Assembly: GCF_011397115.1 (NCBI RefSeq)
Contig: NZ_AP022822.1
Coordinates: forward strand, 439,001 to 503,000
Length of the DNA stretch: 64,000 bases
Direction of reading: 5' to 3'
Source of the DNA: Enterococcus saigonensis
Lineage (GTDB): Bacteria; Bacillota; Bacilli; Lactobacillales; Enterococcaceae
The first letter of the stretch is position 1. Each line of letters starts with the position of its first letter. Below are positions 8,831-15,804 of this stretch, one piece after another. The position numbers and the translations under genes were made by a program. The notes below the pieces were generated by a model. The model saw nothing but the letters and a program-made list of their open reading frames with translations, searched no databases and was not told the DNA's origin.

Positions 8831-9001
8831 CTAAAAAGCGATTAAATGGAAAACACCTAAACAAACCGCTTTTATTTTGCGAACTTTTTCGTTTTTGTCG
8901 TCTAATTGTTCATAGACTTCACGAATAGCGTCTTTGGTTAATAAATAAAATAAGTAGCCGGCACCACCGGCAATTAAAGTAAAAATAAATAAGAACAACA
9001 T
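8831..9001 (-). CDS. Small membrane protein (56 aa) downstream of the YbaK-type gene
   Basis: The frame encodes 56 residues. It has a hydrophobic N-terminal helix (MLFLFIFTLIAGGAGYLFYLL), then a charged amphipathic stretch (KDAIREVYEQLDDKNEKVRKI), then a short hydrophobic end. A GAGGTG site precedes the ATG by about 10 bases. It starts 26 bases after the stop of the prolyl-tRNA-editing-type gene and is likely its operon partner. The family is not recognised. Confidence 0.6.
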   Translation of the reverse strand: MLFLFIFTLIAGGAGYLFYLLTKDAIREVYEQLDDKNEKVRKIKAVCLGVFHLIAF

Positions 9002-9027
9002 AAGAGCAATTACACCTCGAAAAATTA

Positions 9028-9510
9028 TTAAATTGCTAAATACAAGGGCTTATAACCAAGATGATCTAAGATTTTGACAAAATCGCGAAACTGCATAATT
9101 AAAGTTGTTGAATTGATATTCGGATGAAAACCAACCGTATCATTTTGATCAATTGCTTTATCTACAACGACTGTGATTTTATGATCATGATCATTTGGCA
9201 AAGCCAAAGGAGTGACCGTACCTGCGGGCACATTGAGTAATTCTAACAAATTTTTTTCAGAAACAAAAGAAAGACGCTTTTCATTTAAGATTTCAGCAAG
9301 ATGTGTTAAATCTGCCTGCTTTTCATCGGGTAAAATGACCAAAAAGCGCTGTTCTCCTTTACGTGGTTTTAAAACTAAATTTTTCACTTGTGGTCCTGGT
9401 AGAGAAAAAGGGACATCTTTAACAGAAGTAATTGGTTTATGATCGATTCGTTGATAGGGAATATTTAAATCCGTTAGTAATTGATAGGCTTCTTGTGGTG
9501 TTGCTGTCAT
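9028..9510 (-). CDS. YbaK/ProX-type aminoacyl-tRNA deacylase
   Basis: The chosen start (9510) gives 160 residues and follows GAGGGAG (9519-9525) at a good distance; a longer frame to 9543 has no such site. The fold family is the YbaK/ProRS-editing domain, with the family's PGPQVKNLVLKPRK region and the C-terminal FHPNINSTTLIMQF. That pattern fits free-standing ProX/PrdX proteins that hydrolyse Ala-tRNA(Pro) in the cytoplasm. The exact tRNA specificity is inferred from the family. It is divergent from the T-box-controlled transporter, whose leader overlaps its promoter region. Confidence 0.85.
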   Translation of the reverse strand: MTATPQEAYQLLTDLNIPYQRIDHKPITSVKDVPFSLPGPQVKNLVLKPRKGEQRFLVILPDEKQADLTHLAEILNEKRLSFVSEKNLLELLNVPAGTVTPLALPNDHDHKITVVVDKAIDQNDTVGFHPNINSTTLIMQFRDFVKILDHLGYKPLYLAI

Positions 9511-9536
9511 GAAAAACACTCCCTCAAAAAAAATAG

Positions 9537-9565
9537 TTGACAAAATACATCTAACCTTTTAAAGT
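9537..9565 (+). promoter_or_regulatory. Promoter of the T-box/amino acid transporter operon
   Basis: TTGACA (9537-9542), a 17-base spacer and TAAAGT (9560-9565) lie just ahead of the T-box leader. Confidence 0.6.
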
Positions 9566-9597
9566 TAGAGATAACTTAATAATACGACATCGATAAG

Positions 9598-9838
9598 AAG
9601 AGTAGCAAGTCTGTTTGTCTAAAGAGAGTCTCTGGTTGGTGGAAAGAGACGATAGCGATTTGTGAACCACATCTTGGAGTTGTTTTTCTGAAATAAAAGT
9701 AAGAGAATCCGGGTATGCCCGTTACAGCAGCAGTCATTGATAGATGACTTATAGAGGCTCTTAGTTGCAAAACGAGAGTAAAAAAAGGTGGAACCACGTA
9801 ATCTACGTCCTTTAGCGCATGCGCTAAAGGACTTTTTT
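9598..9838 (+). promoter_or_regulatory. T-box leader, first antiterminator/terminator
   Basis: Stem I begins with the AGTAG motif (9601) and carries AGAGAG, GGTTGGTGGAAAGAGAC and the specifier strand GTGAACCACATCTTGGAG (9662-9679). The T-box sequence AAGGTGGAACCACG follows at 9785-9798. A perfect palindromic terminator (GTCCTTTAGCGC, 9807-9818, with its complement to 9832) and a T-run come next. CCTTT of the terminator can alternatively pair with AAAGG before the T-box bulge, which is the usual antiterminator switch. The specifier could be ACC (Thr), CAC (His) or less likely CCA (Pro); I cannot settle it by eye. Confidence 0.9.
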
Positions 9839-9903
9839 ATTATCTTTTTTCTATTCTGTTCGATTTCTGACTGACCGAGTTTACTTTTGTGAGAAGGTAA
9901 AAA

Positions 9904-9960
9904 AAAGAGGTGGCACCGCGTTGTTACGCCCTCTGACGTGAAAGTCAGAGGGCTTTTTTT
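9904..9960 (+). promoter_or_regulatory. Second antiterminator/terminator of the same T-box leader
   Basis: A second T-box sequence AGAGGTGGCACCGCG (9906-9920) is followed by the terminator GCCCTCTGAC (9928-9937)/GTCAGAGGGC (9944-9953) and seven T. CCCTC can pair with GAGG at 9907-9910 instead, so this unit also has a switch. Only about 65 bases separate it from the first terminator, which leaves no room for a second stem I. The base after TGG is C here but A in the first unit. Confidence 0.85.
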
Positions 9961-9987
9961 GTATAGTAAGATAAAGGAGAGAAACAA

Positions 9988-10635
9988 ATGAATTATTTAA
10001 TTTCTGTTTTACCACAATTATTATCAGGTGCAGGTATTACGTTAAAATTATTTGGCTTAACATTATTAGGTTCCATTCCATTAGGGATTGTTTTGGCTTT
10101 TATTCTGGCTAGCCATCTTCAACCATTTAAGTTGTTGGTACAAGTATATGTTTGGATTATGCGCGGGACACCGTTGCTGTTACAATTAATCTTTATTTTT
10201 TACGGTTTACCTTTGTTACTACCAAGTTTGGTTTTAGAACGTTTTGATGCAGCTTTATTGGCTTTTGTCATTAACTACGCAGCTTATTTCGCTGAAATTT
10301 TTCGTGGTGGAATCCAATCTATCCCACAAGGACAATATGAAGCAGCACAGGTATTGCGCTTAAGTAAAATGCAGACGATAAAAAGAATTATCATACCACA
10401 AGTAGTAAAAATTACATTACCATCTGTAGGAAATGAAGTGGTTAATTTAGTAAAAGATACTTCATTAGTTTACATTTTAGGACTTTCAGATATGATGCGA
10501 ATTGGAAAAATTGCGATGGAACGAGATACAACGTTGTTACCACTAGTTGGAGTGGGGCTAATATATTTAGTCATGACAGGCTTATTCACATTAATTATGA
10601 AACTTTTAGAAAATAAATTAAATTATTACCGGTAG
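9988..10635 (+). CDS. Polar amino acid ABC transporter permease
   Basis: This 215-residue membrane protein of the HisM/GlnP type has about five helices and the EAA loop EAAQVLRLSKMQTIKRIIIPQ near residue 128-150, which contacts the ATPase. An AAGGAG site precedes the ATG. It is the first gene of a three-gene permease-ATPase-lipoprotein operon controlled by the T-box leader, so the amino acid matches the sensed tRNA. Candidates are threonine or histidine, depending on the specifier reading. Confidence 0.9.
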   Translation: MNYLISVLPQLLSGAGITLKLFGLTLLGSIPLGIVLAFILASHLQPFKLLVQVYVWIMRGTPLLLQLIFIFYGLPLLLPSLVLERFDAALLAFVINYAAYFAEIFRGGIQSIPQGQYEAAQVLRLSKMQTIKRIIIPQVVKITLPSVGNEVVNLVKDTSLVYILGLSDMMRIGKIAMERDTTLLPLVGVGLIYLVMTGLFTLIMKLLENKLNYYR

Positions 10636-10650
10636 GCAGGTGAAGTAAAA

Positions 10651-11283
10651 ATGTTAGAATTGAAAAAAATTAATAAAGCATTTGGTAAAAAAAATATTTT
10701 TGAAAATTTGGATTTAAGTATACCTGACGGTGAAATCTTAGCAATAGTTGGTCCTTCCGGGGGAGGAAAAACAACACTATTACGTATGCTTGCAGGTTTA
10801 GAAAAAGCCGATAGTGGGACATTTTTATTAGATGGTAAAACTTTTAATCCCACGGGACTAAGTGAAAAAGAACAAGTTGTCGGTGTAGTATTTCAAGATT
10901 TTCAACTATTTCCTCACTTGAATGTCTTGGAAAATATTACTTTAGCACCAAAATTGGTTTTAAAAGAAACGCAAGCTGTCTACACTAAAAAAGCAGAAAA
11001 GTTGGCGATGCAACTGGGATTGGAAGATCTATTGCAAAGTTATCCTTATCAATTGTCTGGTGGACAAAAACAACGAGTAGCGATTGCGCGGGCGATGGCG
11101 ATGGATCCGCAAGTCTTAGCTTATGATGAACCCACAAGCGCCTTAGATCCAGCTTTAAGAGAACAAGTGGAAAAATTGATTTTATCATTAAAAAAAGAAG
11201 GCGTGACGCAAATTGTGGTTACTCACGATTGGACGTTTGCTGAACATATTGCAGATCAAACGTTAAAAGTAACACCAAAATGA
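10651..11283 (+). CDS. Polar amino acid ABC transporter ATPase
   Basis: The 210-residue ATPase has Walker A GPSGGGKTT (near residue 33), Q-loop, signature LSGGQKQR, Walker B VLAYDEPTSALD and switch His in VVTHDW. It is slightly shorter than the usual ~240 residues of GlnQ/HisP because the C-terminus after the H-loop is trimmed. It energises the permease encoded 15 bases upstream. Its stop is 22 bases before the lipoprotein start. Confidence 0.92.
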   Translation: MLELKKINKAFGKKNIFENLDLSIPDGEILAIVGPSGGGKTTLLRMLAGLEKADSGTFLLDGKTFNPTGLSEKEQVVGVVFQDFQLFPHLNVLENITLAPKLVLKETQAVYTKKAEKLAMQLGLEDLLQSYPYQLSGGQKQRVAIARAMAMDPQVLAYDEPTSALDPALREQVEKLILSLKKEGVTQIVVTHDWTFAEHIADQTLKVTPK

Positions 11284-11305
11284 ATAGAAAATGGAGGCTG
11301 TGAAA

Positions 11306-12121
11306 ATGAAATTAAGAAAATTAGGCGTATTAATGACGGTAGTAGGAAGCATTGGTTTATTGGCGGCATGTGGGAATAAAGCAGAAAATTCCAAGACAAA
11401 GACAAATGAAATACCAAAAGAAGTTGTAATGGGATTAGATGATACGTTTGTACCAATGGGATTTAAAGATAAAGATGGAAAATTAGTTGGCTTTGATATT
11501 GATTTAGCCACTGCTGTTTTTAAAGAAACAGGACAAAAAGTCAAGTTTCAATCGATTGATTGGTCGATGAAAGAAACAGAGTTGGACAATGGTACTATTG
11601 ATGTCATTTGGAATGGGTATTCAAAAACGGATGAAAGAGAGAAAAAGGTTCTTTTTTCTGATACTTATATGGAAAATGATCAAGTTTTAGTTACACCTAA
11701 AAAAAGTAAGTTGACTACCTTTAAAGACATGAAAGGGAAAATTTTAGGTGCACAAGAAGGATCTTCAGGTTATGATTTATTTACAAAACAACCAGAAGTT
11801 TTAAAAGATATTGTGGCAGACAATGACGCTGTCTTATATGCTAGTTTTAATGAAGCATTTATTGATTTAGAAAACGGTCGTATCGATGGGCTATTGATTG
11901 ATAAAGTTTACGCTGATTATTATTTGACACAAAAGAAACAATTGGATAACTATAATATTATTAAAGGTCCTTTTGAAAATGAAGATTATGCTATTGGCGT
12001 TAGAAAAAATGATCAGGCTTTGGTCGAAAAAATTAATGCTGCTCTTAAAACATTAAAAGACAACGGGGAATTCAAAAAGATTTCTGAGAAATGGTTTGGT
12101 GAGGATGTGTCACCAAAATAG
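11306..12121 (+). CDS. Polar amino acid ABC transporter substrate-binding lipoprotein
   Basis: Family 3 solute-binding protein, 271 residues from the chosen ATG at 11306. A GGAGG site at 11293-11297 lies inside the longer alternative frame, so the upstream ATG at 11291 is not the start. The signal peptide ends at a lipobox LAAC with Cys22. The mature part has the SBP_bac_3 pattern (VGFDIDLATAVFKETG; ENGRIDGLLIDKVYADYY). It captures the amino acid outside the membrane for the two upstream gene products. A terminator follows at 12142. Confidence 0.92.
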   Translation: MKLRKLGVLMTVVGSIGLLAACGNKAENSKTKTNEIPKEVVMGLDDTFVPMGFKDKDGKLVGFDIDLATAVFKETGQKVKFQSIDWSMKETELDNGTIDVIWNGYSKTDEREKKVLFSDTYMENDQVLVTPKKSKLTTFKDMKGKILGAQEGSSGYDLFTKQPEVLKDIVADNDAVLYASFNEAFIDLENGRIDGLLIDKVYADYYLTQKKQLDNYNIIKGPFENEDYAIGVRKNDQALVEKINAALKTLKDNGEFKKISEKWFGEDVSPK

Positions 12122-12141
12122 TTGTACCATGAGAACTTTTT

Positions 12142-12179
12142 ACAGGTTGAACAAAACTTTTGTTCGCCTGTTTTTTTTT
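12142..12179 (+). terminator. Terminator of the amino acid transporter operon
   Basis: ACAGG..GAACAAAA pairs with TTTTGTTC.CCTGT, followed by nine T. Confidence 0.85.
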
Positions 12180-12212
12180 GTATAATGAAGAAGATGAAAT
12201 GAGGGATTATAA

Positions 12213-14639
12213 ATGGCACAACGAAAAAGCCAGAAGAAAAAGAAACGCGTTACAAAGAAACAACAGCAACAACAAGAAAAGATGATGCTGGCGGCAATCG
12301 GCGTCACATTTATAATATTTGCTGGAGTAGGTTTATTTAGATTGGGATTTTTGGGAACTTTAATTGCCAATTGTCTACGCATTATCGGTGGCAATACTTA
12401 TCCAATTCTGGCGGTGGCACTAGCCTTGTATGGATTATGGTTGATGGTCAAAACAACGATGGCAAGATTTGAAAGTTTTCGACGCTTTTTTGGAGGACTA
12501 TTTATTTATGCAGCACTTTTATTATTTTTACATGCACTATTATTCCGCAATGTGATTAGTGGGGAACCAAATATTATCAATACAACGTGGGGAACATTGT
12601 TAGGGGATATTCGGACCAGTCAAATCAGCCAAAATGTTGGTGGTGGTATGTTGGGTGCAATTCTTTATCAAGCGAGTTATTTTCTAGTTTCCCAAATTGG
12701 TAGTTATTTTTTAGCAGTTCTTCTTGCTTTAATTGGCTTGTTCTTAGTTAGTATGATGAGTGGTGGTGAACTAGTAGAACACTTGCAACATGCCGGAGAT
12801 AACCTGCAAGAATTTCTAGCTGGTGATCCAGAGAAAAGAGAAGCTAGACAAGCAGCTAAAAAAGCGCGTCAAGCTAAAAAAGCAGCTGAAAAAGAGGAAA
12901 AAATTGCAGCCGAAAAAGCTGCAGCTAAAAAGGAATTGGCGCGTAACGAGAAAAACCAAGTACGTCCCCTGACTGCAGGAGAAAAGTTGGCAGCGACAGA
13001 AAAAGATGACGTAGTTGTAGAATCAGAGCAATTGAGTTTTGTACCCATTGATCACTTTCAAGAAAAAGTAATGGCAAAACCAAGTCCGGCGGTTAAAACA
13101 ACGGATACGAAGATGGAAAAAGAAGTTACAGCAGAAATTTCTGATGACGGAGAAGATTTAGATTTTGAAATTCCAGCAGAAGCTGAAAATCATGATTATC
13201 AATTGCCAGATGGTGCATTATTAGACTCGCTGCCGCCGACTGATCAAAGCGATGAGTATCAAAAAATTGAACATAATATCGGCGTGTTAGAAAAAACGTT
13301 TCAAAGTTTTGGTGTTGATGCCAAAGTGGTAAAGGCCAGTTTAGGCCCAGCTGTAACGAAATTTGAAGTACAACCGGCAGTTGGTGTCAAGGTTAGCAAA
13401 ATTGTTAGTTTGACTGATGATATTGCGTTGGCGCTAGCTGCAAAAGATGTGCGGATGGAAGCTCCAATTCCTGGTAAATCTTTGATAGGAATTGAAGTTC
13501 CCAATAGCAGTATCAGTACGGTTTCTTTTCGAGAAGTTATTGAGGCCCAACCGGATCATCCAGATAAATTATTAGAAGTGCCACTTGGCCGAGATATTTC
13601 TGGACGCGTACAAACGGCTGATTTAACAAAAATGCCTCATTTGTTAATTGCCGGTTCAACCGGAAGTGGGAAATCAGTTGCGATTAATGGGATTATTACC
13701 AGTATTTTAATGCGCGCAAAACCTCACGAAGTCAAATTAATGATGATTGATCCCAAGATGGTGGAATTAAATGTTTATAATGGGATTCCTCACCTCTTAA
13801 CACCGGTAGTAACTAATCCTAGAAAAGCTGCACAGGCATTGCAAAAAGTAGTGAAAGAAATGGAAGAACGTTACGAAAAATTTGCCGCAGCAGGAGTTAG
13901 GAATATCACCGGCTATAACGAAATGATTATGGCACGTAATTTAAGTCATGGAGAAAATAATCCGATTTTGCCTTTTATTGTCGTTATTGTAGATGAGTTG
14001 GCCGATTTAATGATGGTTGCTTCAAATGAAGTGGAAGATGCAATTATTCGTTTGGCACAAATGGCGCGAGCTGCTGGAATTCATATGATTTTAGCTACGC
14101 AACGTCCAAGTGTGGATGTTATTACTGGGATTATCAAAGCAAATGTACCTTCACGAATGGCTTTTGCTGTTTCTAGCGGTACGGATTCTCGTACGATTTT
14201 AGATGGTAATGGAGCAGAAAAATTACTCGGTCGCGGTGATATGCTCTTTTTACCAATGGGGGAAAACAAACCAATTCGAGTGCAAGGAGCTTTTATTTCT
14301 GATCACGAAGTAGAACGTGTGGTTGAATTTATTACAGAGCAACAAGGTGCTGACTATGAAGAAAAAATGATGGTAACAGAAGAAGACGAATCAGTAAATG
14401 GTACTAATGCGCAACCAGAAGATGAATTGTATGAGCAAGCTAAAGATCTAGTGGTTGAAATGCAAACGGCGAGTGTCTCACTGCTACAACGTCGTTTTCG
14501 TATTGGCTATAATCGCGCTGCTCGCTTAGTGGATGAACTAGAAATGCATGGTGTTGTTGGTCCATCAGAAGGTAGTAAGCCGCGTAAGGTTTTAATCGAA
14601 CCAAGTGTAACAGAAGAGCTTCCTCAAGATTTTGAATAA
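12213..14639 (+). CDS. ftsK: DNA translocase FtsK/SpoIIIE
   Basis: The 808-residue protein has a basic N-terminus and about four to five membrane helices (residues ~25-190). A charged Lys/Ala/Glu-rich linker (~205-370) follows, then the RecA-like motor with Walker A AGSTGSGKSVA (near 480) and the catalytic VDELADLMM strand. The last ~65 residues are the winged-helix gamma domain (LLQRRFRIGYNRAARLVDELE) that reads KOPS/SRS polarity sites. It pumps chromosome ends through the division septum. An AGGGAT site precedes the ATG. It is transcribed alone between two terminators, apart from the small frame downstream. Confidence 0.95.
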   Translation: MAQRKSQKKKKRVTKKQQQQQEKMMLAAIGVTFIIFAGVGLFRLGFLGTLIANCLRIIGGNTYPILAVALALYGLWLMVKTTMARFESFRRFFGGLFIYAALLLFLHALLFRNVISGEPNIINTTWGTLLGDIRTSQISQNVGGGMLGAILYQASYFLVSQIGSYFLAVLLALIGLFLVSMMSGGELVEHLQHAGDNLQEFLAGDPEKREARQAAKKARQAKKAAEKEEKIAAEKAAAKKELARNEKNQVRPLTAGEKLAATEKDDVVVESEQLSFVPIDHFQEKVMAKPSPAVKTTDTKMEKEVTAEISDDGEDLDFEIPAEAENHDYQLPDGALLDSLPPTDQSDEYQKIEHNIGVLEKTFQSFGVDAKVVKASLGPAVTKFEVQPAVGVKVSKIVSLTDDIALALAAKDVRMEAPIPGKSLIGIEVPNSSISTVSFREVIEAQPDHPDKLLEVPLGRDISGRVQTADLTKMPHLLIAGSTGSGKSVAINGIITSILMRAKPHEVKLMMIDPKMVELNVYNGIPHLLTPVVTNPRKAAQALQKVVKEMEERYEKFAAAGVRNITGYNEMIMARNLSHGENNPILPFIVVIVDELADLMMVASNEVEDAIIRLAQMARAAGIHMILATQRPSVDVITGIIKANVPSRMAFAVSSGTDSRTILDGNGAEKLLGRGDMLFLPMGENKPIRVQGAFISDHEVERVVEFITEQQGADYEEKMMVTEEDESVNGTNAQPEDELYEQAKDLVVEMQTASVSLLQRRFRIGYNRAARLVDELEMHGVVGPSEGSKPRKVLIEPSVTEELPQDFE

Positions 14640-14672
14640 AAGGTAATTTTTTTGTGAAAGAATGTGTGAGAT

Positions 14673-14816
14673 ATGAAATATTTTTTGATTAATTTATTGC
14701 GTAAATTGACGCAATTAACTCGTAATGGTGGGGCTGCCGGTGGGAATACACTGGCTCGTAATGCTCACGAAAAGTTGGAGCATTACGAGCAGAAACAAAA
14801 GAATAAAGAAAAATGA
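14673..14816 (+). CDS. Small basic protein (47 aa) downstream of ftsK
   Basis: The frame starts 33 bases after ftsK. It encodes a short hydrophobic start (MKYFLINLLRKL), a Gly/Ala/Asn segment (RNGGAAGGNTLARNAHE) and a charged end rich in Lys and Gln. The only upstream purine-rich site (GTGAG) is too close to the ATG, so translation is uncertain unless coupled. It lies before the terminator at 14836, which would end the ftsK transcript after it. No family was recognised. Confidence 0.45.
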   Translation: MKYFLINLLRKLTQLTRNGGAAGGNTLARNAHEKLEHYEQKQKNKEK

Positions 14817-14835
14817 AGTTTTAAAATTTTCATAG

Positions 14836-14873
14836 AAAAAAGACCTGAAAGATTATTTTCAGGTCTTTTTTTA
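14836..14873 (+). terminator. Terminator after ftsK and the small downstream frame
   Basis: AAAAAGACCTGAAA pairs with TTTTCAGGTCTTTTT around a five-base loop, with a T-run. Confidence 0.9.
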
Positions 14874-14904
14874 GGAAAAGTGTAAAACCTTGATGCAATA
14901 CGGT

Positions 14905-14935
14905 GGCTAACAAAAGTGTTAGGGTCTTGTTAGCC
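14905..14935 (+). repeat. Inverted repeat upstream of the Bce-type transporter
   Basis: GGCTAACAA (14905-14913) and TTGTTAGCC (14927-14935) are perfect 9-base arms 13 bases apart. They lie 120 bases before the ATPase start. It could be a regulator site or a leader hairpin; there is no T-run. Confidence 0.5.
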
Positions 14936-15054
14936 TTATCCATTCCCAGAGATATAAAAGTTTCGTAACCTAAATAGGTAGTTAAAAACTGGCTCGAATA
15001 GCAAACGCAGACAACGTATTTCTAACAAACACTGATAACAAAGGAAGTGCAAAA

Positions 15055-15804
15055 ATGTTACAAGTTGAAAATTTACGTAAAATTTATGGGGAAACTATGA
15101 AATATGAAGCGCTAAAGGGAATTGATTTAACAGTAAATGATGGCGAGTTTATCGGAATCATGGGCCCTTCAGGTAGTGGAAAATCAACCTTTTTAAATTT
15201 AGTAGCCACTATTGATGAACCATCAAGTGGTAAAATTTTGCTAAATGGTAAAGACCCACATCAGTTAAATCAAGAAGAGATTGCTGCTTTTCGGCGTAAT
15301 CAATTGGGCTTTGTTTTCCAAAGTTTCAATTTGTTACCAACTTTAACAGTAGAAGAAAATATTGTTTTACCACTCACACTTGATGGAGAAAAAGTGGCTG
15401 TGATGAAACGCCAAGTAAAAGAAGTTGCAACCAGACTAGGAATTGGTAATTTATTAAAAAAACGTATTGCTGAAATTTCTGGTGGTCAGGCACAACGGGT
15501 AGCTGTTGCTAGAGCGATGATTCACCAACCGGAATTGGTTTTAGCTGATGAACCAACCGGAAACTTAGACACTAAATCGTCAAAAGATGTGATGGGTTTA
15601 TTACAACAGTTAAATGAAGAGGAAAAAGCTACGATACTAATGGTAACCCATGACCCTTTAGCAGCAAGCTATTGTGAACGAATCGTATTTATTAAAGATG
15701 GTAAATTAGTCCATGAAATTAGACGGCAAAATGACCAACAAGCATTTTATAATCAAATTATGGAGGAATTAGCCGCGATTGAGGGGGTTGACAATGAATT
15801 TTAG
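15055..15804 (+). CDS. Bce-type ABC transporter ATPase
   Basis: This 249-residue MacB/LolD-type ATPase has Walker A GPSGSGKST (near residue 38), signature ISGGQAQRVAVA, Walker B LVLADEPTGNLD and the H-loop VTHDP. This subgroup pairs with FtsX-like permeases that sense or remove peptide antibiotics such as bacitracin. An AAGGAAG site precedes the ATG. Its stop overlaps the permease start by 11 bases. No two-component system lies beside it, unlike most BceAB loci. Confidence 0.9.
   Translation: MLQVENLRKIYGETMKYEALKGIDLTVNDGEFIGIMGPSGSGKSTFLNLVATIDEPSSGKILLNGKDPHQLNQEEIAAFRRNQLGFVFQSFNLLPTLTVEENIVLPLTLDGEKVAVMKRQVKEVATRLGIGNLLKKRIAEISGGQAQRVAVARAMIHQPELVLADEPTGNLDTKSSKDVMGLLQQLNEEEKATILMVTHDPLAASYCERIVFIKDGKLVHEIRRQNDQQAFYNQIMEELAAIEGVDNEF

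Noticed and set aside
9576..9987. Minus-strand frames within the T-box leader
   Set aside because: The region is fully explained by the structured T-box leader on the plus strand.
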